DNA of 64,000 nucleotides from positions 1 through 64,000 of the forward strand of contig JAOZFI010000043.1 of the NCBI GenBank assembly GCA_027491395.1, read 5' to 3'. The position numbers were made by a program, and so were the translations under genes. The notes beneath the pieces are model-generated. The model ran no database searches and was not told the DNA's origin. It worked only from the letters and a program-made list of their open reading frames with translations. The DNA is from Thermoproteota archaeon. GTDB lineage: Archaea > Korarchaeota > Korarchaeia > Korarchaeales > Korarchaeaceae. This document shows, in pieces, positions 16,793 through 23,987 of this stretch; the first letter of the stretch is position 1, and each line of letters starts with the position of its first letter.

Positions 16793-17155
16793 TCAGCCCT
16801 CCTTATAGAGCGCCCAGTCTTCGGGTATGTATCCCTTCTCCACCAGCCACTGAACCTGTTGGTGTGTGTATCTGACTACTATGTCCCCTCTATCCTTCTT
16901 GAAGGGCCATATTGACACGAGCACGATGTCCCCCCTCTTTATCCAAGATCTCCTTCCTCTAAGCTTACCTCTCACCCTGCACACCCTAATGGCCCCGTCT
17001 GAGCACTCCACTCTGAAGTGTCCCTTCCCCAACGGCTCCAATACCCTACCGAAGATCTCAAGCTCCTCCTCCACAGGAAGGAGCTCTTCCATCTCAGCAT
17101 CTAAGGATCTCTCGATGTCGCTTCCTTTCTTCTTGGATGCCTTCTTCTTGGGCAA
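16793..17155 (-). CDS. eif1A: Translation initiation factor 1A (aIF1A)
   Basis: OB-fold factor binding the ribosomal A site during initiation. The basic N-terminus is followed by the S1-like core IFGRVLEPLGKGHFRV, then VRGKLRGRRSWIKRGDIVLV and WPFKKDRGDIV. The TTG at 17155 is chosen because GAGGGGGTC lies just upstream; it gives MPKKKASKKKG, close to family N-termini. Earlier in-frame codons run into the aIF2-beta gene. 120 residues. Confidence 0.93.
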   Translation of the reverse strand: MPKKKASKKKGSDIERSLDAEMEELLPVEEELEIFGRVLEPLGKGHFRVECSDGAIRVCRVRGKLRGRRSWIKRGDIVLVSIWPFKKDRGDIVVRYTHQQVQWLVEKGYIPEDWALYKEG

Positions 17156-17165
17156 ATGACCCCCC

Positions 17166-17588
17166 TCAGATCTTAGGTATCGGAGTCTCCGCACCGCAAG
17201 CTTGGCACCTGAGAACCCAAGCCTTCTTGATCTTCACTATGACCGTGTCCGGCCTCCCGCAGTGAGGGCATATCACGTAAGTCCTGATGAATCTCTCCAC
17301 CCTATTTTCCACCTGTCTAGGATCTATCCTCCTGCTCAGTATGAGCTTCCTACCATCCTCGGTGAGGAAGTAGGGAGAACCCAATTCTTTGGACAGATAC
17401 CTAGCTAGGAGCTTGGGATCTCTGTTTAAGGCGGTAGTTATCTCCTTGAAATTGACTACGTGAGTTTGCTTGCCCTCTATCGCAATTATGGGCTTAGGAG
17501 GCGTGAACCTCTCCCCGCTGACTACAACGGCAGGTAGCTTCTCTCTAGCTTCTCTAAGCATCTCCAGATACTCCTCTTTGCTTGACAT
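17166..17588 (-). CDS. eif2B: Translation initiation factor 2 beta subunit
   Basis: Subunit of the aIF2 heterotrimer that carries initiator Met-tRNA. It shows the central core THVVNFKEITTALNRDP, LAKYLSKELG-like text (here LARYLSKELG), and a C-terminal zinc ribbon CPHCGRPDT...CQACGAETP. ATG at 17588 follows GGTGAT; about 140 residues. It overlaps the OB-fold gene upstream by about 35 bp. Confidence 0.95.
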   Translation of the reverse strand: MSSKEEYLEMLREAREKLPAVVVSGERFTPPKPIIAIEGKQTHVVNFKEITTALNRDPKLLARYLSKELGSPYFLTEDGRKLILSRRIDPRQVENRVERFIRTYVICPHCGRPDTVIVKIKKAWVLRCQACGAETPIPKI

Positions 17589-18231
17589 GTTTATCACCCC
17601 ATCCAACGTACACGTATTTTCCGTTGTCTTTGTATATTAAACCTAAGTCCTCCAGCTCATGGAGCTGGACGATGAGCATACCCTCATCGACCCTGAGGAG
17701 ATCAGCCATCTCTCTACCATCTAGAGGACCTATCTCCTTGAGCAACTTAATTATGGTCCTTAAGTTAAGGGCTTCCGCTGCAGAAACTCCTCTGGGAGGA
17801 GTCTTATACCTCAATTTCCTCCTTAAAACCTCCAGTTCTCTGAGAAAAATGTCATTAGGATCCCTTACCTTGATCACGAGGATGGGATAGAGGTAGAGGG
17901 TGTCCCTCCAGCTCCTTATCCTGCCTATCACATCGACCAAGGAACTGATTCCCAACAACTTACCAGTGTCAGGATCTATGATCCTGTCTATATCCTCCTC
18001 CCAAGCCTTAACTTGAATGCTTCCGCTACCATCGTGTACCTCTATCCAAGCGAAGGTGCCGTCGTCGCTCATCCATGAGTTAATGACTAATCCCATCACT
18101 CTCACCTTGGAGACGCTCCCCCAAGGTAATCGGAAGTAGCGCACCTGATTGATCGATATATCCTCGAATCTGCCCTCTCTGAGCTCCTCTATCCACACTT
18201 TATGGGCGGGTTCCGGGACAGCCGAACTCAT
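17554..18231 (-). CDS. OB-fold/winged-helix protein, RPA32-like
   Basis: The N-terminal half (about 35-120) looks like a single OB fold: VRVMGLVINSWMSDDGTFAWIEVHDGSG, then a VDVIGRIRSWRDTLYL strand pair. The C-terminal half (about 150-215) resembles a winged helix (GREMADLLRVDEGMLIVQLHELEDLGLIYKDN). That order matches RPA32/Rpa2-type single-strand DNA-binding proteins. Partner subunits are not seen nearby. ATG at 18231 lies about 32 nt from the TATA box at 18259-18267. Family call is inferred. Confidence 0.72.
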   Translation of the reverse strand: MSSAVPEPAHKVWIEELREGRFEDISINQVRYFRLPWGSVSKVRVMGLVINSWMSDDGTFAWIEVHDGSGSIQVKAWEEDIDRIIDPDTGKLLGISSLVDVIGRIRSWRDTLYLYPILVIKVRDPNDIFLRELEVLRRKLRYKTPPRGVSAAEALNLRTIIKLLKEIGPLDGREMADLLRVDEGMLIVQLHELEDLGLIYKDNGKYVYVGWGDKHVKQRGVSGDA

Positions 18232-18258
18232 GCTATCTCCATGAAGCCTAGCTAATCC

Positions 18259-18267
18259 TTATATATA
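18259..18267. promoter_or_regulatory. Shared TATA box, OB-fold gene and tRNA-Ile
   Basis: TTATATATA lies 32 nt from the ATG of the OB-fold gene (18231) and 32 nt from the first base of tRNA-Ile (18295). The core reads almost the same on both strands, so it may serve both directions. Confidence 0.6.
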
Positions 18268-18294
18268 GGTCCAGTGCCTTATCGATCAGGGCTG

Positions 18295-18405
18295 GGGCCC
18301 GTGGCTCAGACTGGATAGAGCGCCCGCCTTATATGGCGGCTCCCGCTACAGGGACCCCAGAGGAAAAGCGGGAGGTCGGGGGTTCAAGTCCCCCCGGGCC
18401 CACCA
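18295..18405 (+). tRNA. tRNA-Ile (anticodon TAT) with intron
   Basis: Acceptor GGGCCCG pairs with CGGGCCC; D arm GCTC/GAGC; T arm GGGGG-TTCAAGT-CCCCC; discriminator A at 18402; CCA at 18403-18405. The anticodon stem CCCGC (18323-18327) pairs with GCGGG (18368-18372), interrupted by a 33-nt intron (about 18334-18366). After splicing the loop is CTTATAA with anticodon TAT, reading AUA. In the precursor CCTT can pair with GAGG (18360-18363) between ATA and AAA bulges, a bulge-helix-bulge-like element, with an inner TCCC/GGGA hairpin. Confidence 0.9.
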
Positions 18406-18677
18406 TTGCCCTTCCTCGGCGTCGATTTTACCCTCAGGAACAGTGCTCTGAGCGTGAGATACCACAGGTAGAGAGCTCCACCTAGAGCTAGGAAGCCAAC
18501 TACGACCTCTGTTAGGGCTATGAAGAGCCCCTTAGTCCCCAAAGTCGTGATCAGCACTTTAATCAAGAATAGTGACATCAAGATGAGTATCCATCCGGAT
18601 ATAACGCTATAGATGGCCAAGAGGAACCCCTTATCCACGATCTTCACCTCGGGGTGAGGAGGAAGAATGTAAGGCAT
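18384..18677 (-). CDS. Small two-helix membrane protein, unknown
   Basis: No family recognised. The 97 residues contain two hydrophobic segments, about 17-45 (FLLAIYSVISGWILILMSLF) and 50-75 (GLFIALTEVVVGFLALGGAL), and a basic C-terminus. The 5' end overlaps the GT4 gene by 34 bp, suggesting co-translation. The 3' end runs 19 bp into the antisense of tRNA-Ile. The membrane pattern and overlap support a real gene, but it has no other evidence. Confidence 0.55.
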   Translation of the reverse strand: MPYILPPHPEVKIVDKGFLLAIYSVISGWILILMSLFLIKVLITTLGTKGLFIALTEVVVGFLALGGALYLWYLTLRALFLRVKSTPRKGNGGPGGT

Positions 18678-19630
18678 GAAAGCAACCCTGAGATCAGTGA
18701 TATCACGACGACCTCCCTAACTATACGATGTTCAACTTTACCCTCATAACTCGTCAGTATGGCTATGAGGGAGATTGGTGCCTCTTTACTGGGATTCGCT
18801 CTTATGACCCCTCCTTCCACGATAACGGGCCGGACCCTTATATCCCTCCTCTCCAGCAATCCCCCTATCGAGGCCAGAATGGAGAAACCTGAAACCATGA
18901 ATGGGAGCAGCGACATAGCGAAGAAGGCCTCAGTGTTGGATATAGCCGCTACCGAGGCGAGAGCGGCCCCGACGAAGAGGGAATTGGAGTCACCACCAAA
19001 TACCCTAGCTGGATACCTGTTCCTTATGTAGTAGGGTATTAGGGATCCATACAGGGTGATGAGCGATAGCAGACCTGCGTGGCTGCCCAGTGCGATCAGT
19101 ACAGGCAATAAGGGCAGGGTAGAAGCGAAAACAGAGGAGGGCATCATCCCGTTGAGCGCATCCATCATGTTAACGCCATTGGAGAAAACAGTGAACATGG
19201 TGGCCAGCACGATCCAGTAGATGTAGTAAAGCCTCGCTCTACCCAGTATGGGCAAGTAGGGCCTAGGAACTATCTCTCCACTCACTGCTAATAGGAGGGC
19301 AGGCACGATCAGGAGTAGAGGTTTCGTCTTGGGACCTAGAGGGGAGAGATCATCAAGAAGTCCGATTAGGAAGGCCAACCCAGTTGAGGCGACAACCCCC
19401 TCAAGTGCTACGCTGCCAGCCAGATGCGATACGACCATCATAGATATAGCGAAGGACAAATAGACCGCGGGTCCCGCTGGCTCCGGGACCTTAGGTCTAC
19501 CCGGTTTGTGAACATCCTCTGAGACATATCCCCTGCTCACCAGTCTAGGGATCCAAGTCCGATGAAACAGCTCAGACGCGACGAGAGATAGCACCATCGC
19601 AAGTGCTGTTAGGGAGATCCAAGTTAGCAT
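18644..19630 (-). CDS. GT4 family phosphoglycosyltransferase (MraY/Alg7-like)
   Basis: Polytopic membrane enzyme that would transfer a sugar-1-phosphate from a UDP-sugar to a polyprenyl phosphate, starting an oligosaccharide lipid. Visible are the family motifs GLLDDLSPLGPKTK (DDxx), NGVNMMDALNGM, and YPARVFGGDSNSLFVGA. About ten hydrophobic segments. In archaea this family includes AglH, the first step of N-glycosylation. ATG at 19630 is chosen because a TATA box lies about 34 nt upstream; a GTG at 19657 lies too near that box. A divergent paralogue starts 38 bp away. Confidence 0.85.
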   Translation of the reverse strand: MLTWISLTALAMVLSLVASELFHRTWIPRLVSRGYVSEDVHKPGRPKVPEPAGPAVYLSFAISMMVVSHLAGSVALEGVVASTGLAFLIGLLDDLSPLGPKTKPLLLIVPALLLAVSGEIVPRPYLPILGRARLYYIYWIVLATMFTVFSNGVNMMDALNGMMPSSVFASTLPLLPVLIALGSHAGLLSLITLYGSLIPYYIRNRYPARVFGGDSNSLFVGAALASVAAISNTEAFFAMSLLPFMVSGFSILASIGGLLERRDIRVRPVIVEGGVIRANPSKEAPISLIAILTSYEGKVEHRIVREVVVISLISGLLSCLTFFLLTPR

Positions 19631-19668
19631 TTTTATCAATAGCCAACCCGTGAGCACCGGATAAAAAG
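19631..19668. promoter_or_regulatory. 38-bp divergent promoter of the GT4 pair
   Basis: The whole gap between the two ATGs holds two mirror-placed TATA boxes: TTTTTATC next to the left start, and GATAAAAAG next to the right start. Each lies about 34 nt from the gene on the far side. Each gene's TATA box therefore touches the start codon of the other gene. Confidence 0.6.
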
Positions 19669-20610
19669 ATGCTACCCGCTGATCCAGTCGTCAGCATCAT
19701 CGCCAGCTCATGTCTGATATTGTCAAGCTTTGCGGTCACCTACTTGCTCACCGGGGTTTGGGAGAAAATCTCTAGGAGGAGGAAACTCGTTTCGAAGGAT
19801 CTCCATAAACCTCGTGAACTGTGGGGAGTCAAAATAGGTGGATTACCAGCGGCATTCACCTTAATAGGGGTCTTGGCAGTGACCTCCCTGATCCCTTCAA
19901 TAGAAGCTTACCCTTTGATTACTGCTGCAGTCTTTTTTGCTTCAATGGGCCTTATAGACGACTTTATCGGCCTTAAAAATATGGAGAAGATCGTATTATC
20001 GGGGATACCTTTCCTCGTGTTCCACAGCTCACTGAAGCCATTCCCACCCTTCCACCAAGATCCACTCCTTCAAGTAGTTGCAGTTACCTTATTTGGAATC
20101 TATGTGACCAATGCCTTCAACACTCTGGCCGGATTCAACGGCCTCGAAGCAGGATCCTCCTTCATAATATACCTAGCGTTAGCGATCCTATTACTCGTAA
20201 GGGGTGATGCCTACGGGATTACCCTGCTGATCTCGGTGTCCATTATATTGGCCTTCCTCCCCTACAACTGGTATCCCGCCAAAGTGTTTCCTGGGAACAC
20301 TCTGACGTTCCTCTTAGGAGGATTCATAGGCTTCATTTCAGCTCAGAAGGGAGCTTACTGGCCTCTAATAATAATGACCATTCCTCACGGATTCGATTTC
20401 CTCCTAAAACTCATAAGTTGGGGGAGAACCGAGAAGAAGATCCCCACTAGGGTCGAACCTGATGGGACCCTGATCCCCCCACCGAACAAGTCTCTGGCAT
20501 GGTTTCTCATCAAAATAGGAGTTAACAAGGAGTATGAGCTGGTGAAAGCTATTCTCGGGATAGAGGCTGTGTTAGCTGCTCTCTCTGTCCTTATATACCT
20601 TCCAAGATAA
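19669..20610 (+). CDS. GT4 family phosphoglycosyltransferase paralogue
   Basis: Membrane enzyme of the same family as its divergent neighbour, 313 residues. Motifs are SMGLIDDFIGLKN, YVTNAFNTLAGFNGLEAG and YPAKVFPGNTLTFLLGG. The last motif has PGN where the neighbour has GGDSN, so the two differ at a likely active-site loop and may use different substrates. Closest in pattern to the UDP-GlcNAc dolichyl-phosphate transferase (Alg7/AglH) type. Its 3' end overlaps gcvPB on the other strand by 39 bp. Confidence 0.85.
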   Translation: MLPADPVVSIIASSCLILSSFAVTYLLTGVWEKISRRRKLVSKDLHKPRELWGVKIGGLPAAFTLIGVLAVTSLIPSIEAYPLITAAVFFASMGLIDDFIGLKNMEKIVLSGIPFLVFHSSLKPFPPFHQDPLLQVVAVTLFGIYVTNAFNTLAGFNGLEAGSSFIIYLALAILLLVRGDAYGITLLISVSIILAFLPYNWYPAKVFPGNTLTFLLGGFIGFISAQKGAYWPLIIMTIPHGFDFLLKLISWGRTEKKIPTRVEPDGTLIPPPNKSLAWFLIKIGVNKEYELVKAILGIEAVLAALSVLIYLPR

Positions 20611-22110
20611 CCACAGTCTCTTATTCGCAAATGAATCATCGATCCTGCCAATGGCCGTGTTCTTGGGAGCGCTGAGCAACTCATCCGGATCACTCCTAGC
20701 CAGATCGGCGAGCTCGCCCATGGCATAAACATAGGCATCCAGCTCACTCAAGCTATCCGATTCCGTAGGCTCTATCATGAACGCTTCCTGAACAATGAGC
20801 GGGAAGTACATGGTCGGCGGATGCACCCCTCTATCCATCAACGCCTTGGCGAAGTCGAGCGCCCTGACCCCATACTCCCTCCTGAATCTGGACAGGGATA
20901 TGACGAACTCGTGCTTACACGGCCTGCCCTTTCCATAGGGAACCTCAAACCCCATGCCCATGAGCCTCTTCCTGACGTAGTTCGCGTTAAGAACGGCTAT
21001 TCCCGAGGAGAGCCTCACACCTTCGCTTCCCAGTAGCTTTAGATAACCCCACGCCTTCACGAGGACGCCTATATTTCCATGAAACATTCTGACCCTCCCT
21101 ATGCTCTTGGGGAGGTCGTAATCTAGGCGGTAGGTGCTACCCTCCTTTACTATTACAGGGACTGGTAGATAATCGGCTAGCTCCTCTATGACCCCGACAG
21201 CTCCAGCACCCGGGCCTCCCCCACCGTGAGGCGCGCTGAAGGTCTTATGTATGTTGAGATGGGCTAGATCGACTCCCATATCTGATAAGCGTACCCATCC
21301 CATTATCGCGTTCAGGTTAGCTCCATCGTAGTAGAGGTAGCTGCCATTAGAGTGTAGGAGATCCGCTATCTCCAGTATATCACTCTCGAATATACCTAGT
21401 GTGTTGGGGTTGGTTATCATCATCCCAGCAGTTCTCTCGCTTATAGCCGCTCTCAATGCCCCCATGTCCACAGTACCTTCCTCAGAGGGCGGAATCCTGA
21501 CCACCTTGAATCCGGCCATTGCCGCACTGGCGAAGTTGGATCCATGGGCAGATTCCGGGATGAGGATTTCATCTCTCCTTTCCCCTAGGTCAAGAAACCT
21601 CTTTCTTATGATCAGAGCCCCGACTAGCTCGCCGTGAGCTCCCGCCGCTGGCTGTAGAGTGAACTTGGACAATCCCGTTATGGAAGAGAGCATCTCCTGA
21701 AGCTCGTAGAGTACCTCCAGTATTCCCTGAACAGTCTCCTCGGGGGCATAGGGGTGTGCGTTCCTGAGGGATGGATGGGACTCCAGCTTCATCGCGACTT
21801 TTGGCGTGTACTTCATCGTACACGAGCCCAACCAGTACGGGCCGCTATCGACCCCGTAATTCATCTGGGCTAGATGACTGTAGTGCCTGGCCACCTCTGG
21901 CTCGGTCAGTCCAGGCAATCCTATAGTTCCTCTCTGGAGATCTCGGGGAATCAGGTCCTCCAGCTCCCCCACTTCCCTCCGTAACTCGTCCTCCACTCTA
22001 GCGACTACGACACCTCCCTTTCCAATTTCCCCTAGCTCGAATACGGTGGGTTCTAGAATCCCCTCGCTGAGCTGCCACTTGGCCTGCACGTATCTCCTGT
22101 TCATGAGCAT
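20572..22110 (-). CDS. gcvPB: Glycine dehydrogenase (decarboxylating) subunit 2
   Basis: PLP-bearing half of the two-subunit P protein, which decarboxylates glycine and passes the methylamine to GcvH. The PLP lysine is in HLNIHKTFSAPHGGGGPGAG. Other features are WLGSCTMKYTPK and FTLQPAAGAHGE. 512 residues, usual for the archaeal type. Overlaps gcvPA by 10 bp upstream. The convergent GT4 gene overlaps its 3' end. Confidence 0.95.
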   Translation of the reverse strand: MLMNRRYVQAKWQLSEGILEPTVFELGEIGKGGVVVARVEDELRREVGELEDLIPRDLQRGTIGLPGLTEPEVARHYSHLAQMNYGVDSGPYWLGSCTMKYTPKVAMKLESHPSLRNAHPYAPEETVQGILEVLYELQEMLSSITGLSKFTLQPAAGAHGELVGALIIRKRFLDLGERRDEILIPESAHGSNFASAAMAGFKVVRIPPSEEGTVDMGALRAAISERTAGMMITNPNTLGIFESDILEIADLLHSNGSYLYYDGANLNAIMGWVRLSDMGVDLAHLNIHKTFSAPHGGGGPGAGAVGVIEELADYLPVPVIVKEGSTYRLDYDLPKSIGRVRMFHGNIGVLVKAWGYLKLLGSEGVRLSSGIAVLNANYVRKRLMGMGFEVPYGKGRPCKHEFVISLSRFRREYGVRALDFAKALMDRGVHPPTMYFPLIVQEAFMIEPTESDSLSELDAYVYAMGELADLARSDPDELLSAPKNTAIGRIDDSFANKRLWLSWKVYKDRESS

Positions 22111-23483
22111 ACCTCCCCCATGAGTCTCAAGAGTAGATCTAAGTCAGCAAGCCGATGTTTCTCTGTTGTAGAGAGCAGACCCAGTTTTCCAGTCGAATCA
22201 GCTTCCGGGAACAGCTTGGATACTTGAAAGGCCCCTAAGATCCCGTTCCTCAACAACCAGCTGTTCACTTCACTCCAAGGTATTTCAGACATGGCGGGAA
22301 TCTCCTTGAAATGAAGAGAGTCCTCGAACAGGACGCTGAAGCATAGAAGGTCGCTCAGCTTCCTCTTGAGGTACTCCGTATTGTATAGGATCTTCTCGGC
22401 GACAGATCTTATACCATCAGGCCCCAGCAATGCCAGATAGATAGCTGCTCTCACTGCCATCAACGAGGAGTTGGTGGTTATGTTCGAAGTGGCCTCCTCC
22501 TGCCTGATATGCTGCTCCCTCGTCTGCAGAACCATGGTATAACCGCGGTACTTTCCATCAACGGTCTTAGTAATCCCTATCAATCTTCCAGGAAGCTGTC
22601 TGATGTGCCTGAAGCTCTTCCTTACCGCGAATATTCCCAATGATGGACCTCCATAATTCATGTATCCGCCCAAGTGCTGCCCTTCTCCAATCACTACGTC
22701 CGCTCCTAGCTCTCCAGGTGGCTTAACTATACCAGCCAGCAGGGGATCGGTTCCAACGACGAGAAGTGCCCCTTTAGAATGGGCCATATCAGCTACATCC
22801 TCAATTTTCCTCTCAACAACTCCGAAGAAATTTGGGGTCTCCAGATACACCATACCAACGTCCTCATCCATATTAGCCGATAATTCATCAAGAGAGATCT
22901 CTCCACTAGCCTCTCGGTTGATCTCAACTATTCGGACATCGAGGGGTTCCATGTAGGTCTTCAATACAGCCTTCCTCTCCGGATGGGTGGTAGTCGCGAG
23001 CAGAATCTTCTTCCTCTTGGTGACCCTAACGGAGAACCTCCCAGCCTCGCCCAATGCGGAGGCGTAGTCATAAAGGGAGGCATTCACCACATCCATGCCC
23101 AACAGCTCCGCCATGAGCGACTGGTATTCAAAGAGAGCCTGTAGGATCCCCTGAGATATCTCGGGCTGATAGGGTGTATACGAGGAGTAGAACTCTTGAT
23201 TGGTCACTAATTCGTCCACCAAGGGAGGCACGTAGTGATCAGCTAACCCTCCTCCCATGAAGCTCAGTTTTACGGTTACATTCTTCTCCAGCTTTTCAGA
23301 GTAAAGAGCTTCCAATTCAGACTGTGTTAGAGGTCTCCCGATTCCGGCAGGCTCGTTCATTAAGATGGAGCCGGGAACATCGGAAAACAGATCCTCTAAC
23401 TTATTAATGCCCAGATAATTCAGCATCCTAGAGATAATGGGGCCCGAAGCATTGGGTATCAAGCCCTCTGCAGGCATCGGCAT
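22101..23483 (-). CDS. gcvPA: Glycine dehydrogenase (decarboxylating) subunit 1
   Basis: N-terminal half of the split P protein. 460 residues with YTPYQPEISQGILQALFEYQ, the family signature near residues 110-130, and GEGQHLGGYMNYGGPSLG. It forms a heterotetramer with GcvPB. The start is ATG at 23483, with TATA-like TTAAGATAAT about 25 nt before it. gcvH lies apart at 29929; no gcvT is in the window. Confidence 0.95.
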   Translation of the reverse strand: MPMPAEGLIPNASGPIISRMLNYLGINKLEDLFSDVPGSILMNEPAGIGRPLTQSELEALYSEKLEKNVTVKLSFMGGGLADHYVPPLVDELVTNQEFYSSYTPYQPEISQGILQALFEYQSLMAELLGMDVVNASLYDYASALGEAGRFSVRVTKRKKILLATTTHPERKAVLKTYMEPLDVRIVEINREASGEISLDELSANMDEDVGMVYLETPNFFGVVERKIEDVADMAHSKGALLVVGTDPLLAGIVKPPGELGADVVIGEGQHLGGYMNYGGPSLGIFAVRKSFRHIRQLPGRLIGITKTVDGKYRGYTMVLQTREQHIRQEEATSNITTNSSLMAVRAAIYLALLGPDGIRSVAEKILYNTEYLKRKLSDLLCFSVLFEDSLHFKEIPAMSEIPWSEVNSWLLRNGILGAFQVSKLFPEADSTGKLGLLSTTEKHRLADLDLLLRLMGEVCS

Positions 23484-23543
23484 CAGATATTATACCACTC
23501 AGATTATCTTAACACTATGGCACTTCCATGTCACAAGCGCGGA

Positions 23544-23568
23544 GTGGAAATGATAGTGATCATACCAC
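23544..23568. promoter_or_regulatory. Inverted repeat upstream of gcvPA
   Basis: The sequence has the form GTGG-2-ATGAT-4-ATCAT-1-CCAC, an almost perfect dyad about 60 bp upstream of the gcvPA start. It could be a regulator binding site. The binding protein is unknown and it may belong to either flanking gene. Confidence 0.35.
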
Positions 23569-23785
23569 AAGTTGCGAGTCATACCCTCTAGGTAATCTAA
23601 GTAGAAAGTCAATTTTAAGATGTGCCGAGCCATCTTCCTTCAATTTGCGCTACATTACTTGTTCGCGGTCCTGCTCTCGGAAAACATTGATTTGTTACTC
23701 TGAAAAGTGACATTACTATATAAAGGATTTATCAAAGAAATATTAACAATACTATTACCGTATACTATTCACCTAACTCAACCAT

Positions 23786-23806
23786 ACCTTAAGGTCACGT
23801 ATATTT
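23786..23806 (+). promoter_or_regulatory. Palindrome and TATA box of the RHH-ftsZ2 operon
   Basis: A perfect 10-bp palindrome ACCTTAAGGT (23786-23795) lies three bases before a TATA box GTATATTT (23799-23806). The TATA centre is about 24 nt before the RHH gene's ATG, so the mRNA is nearly leaderless. The palindrome covers the expected TFB-recognition (BRE) position and is a good candidate operator for repression. Confidence 0.5.
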
Positions 23807-23825
23807 CATTGATCTCGGTGGTATC

Positions 23826-23987
23826 ATGGTAGTAGTATCGTTCCATATACCTCACTCCCTTATGAGAGAACTGGAGAAACTGGTCCAAGAAGTCGGTTTC
23901 ACGAGCAAGAGCGAGGCCATAAGGGAGGCTATAAGACTCCTCATAAGGGAGTATAAGAGAAGGAACGCTGGAGGTGTGGCTTTCTGA
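23826..23987 (+). CDS. Ribbon-helix-helix regulator, CdrS-like
   Basis: A 53-residue protein beginning MVVVSFHIPHSLMRELEKLV, with a strand then two helices (SKSEAIREAIRLLIREYKRR). This is the whole CopG/Arc-type RHH fold, a dimeric DNA binder. Its stop overlaps the ftsZ2 start in a TGATG, so the two are translationally coupled. In haloarchaea a similar short RHH protein, CdrS, precedes ftsZ2 and controls division genes; equivalence here is inferred from size, fold and position. Confidence 0.85.
   Translation: MVVVSFHIPHSLMRELEKLVQEVGFTSKSEAIREAIRLLIREYKRRNAGGVAF

Larger units (their letters stand above)
23484..23825. other. 342-bp AT-rich non-coding gap
   Basis: No convincing gene is seen in this stretch between gcvPA and the ribbon-helix-helix gene. 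It holds the gcvPA promoter at its left end and the promoter and palindrome of the RHH-ftsZ2 operon at its right end. It also holds one inverted repeat (23544-23568). It is richer in A and T than its surroundings. Nothing else is supported. Confidence 0.6.

Noticed and set aside
23528-23710. Open frame of 60 codons in the gap before the RHH gene
   Set aside because: Serine- and cysteine-rich, low-complexity translation, no ribosome site, and no recognisable family.
23484-23825. Possible glycine riboswitch or replication origin in the AT-rich gap
   Set aside because: No riboswitch core pairing is visible. No origin-recognition repeats or cdc6/orc1 gene are nearby.
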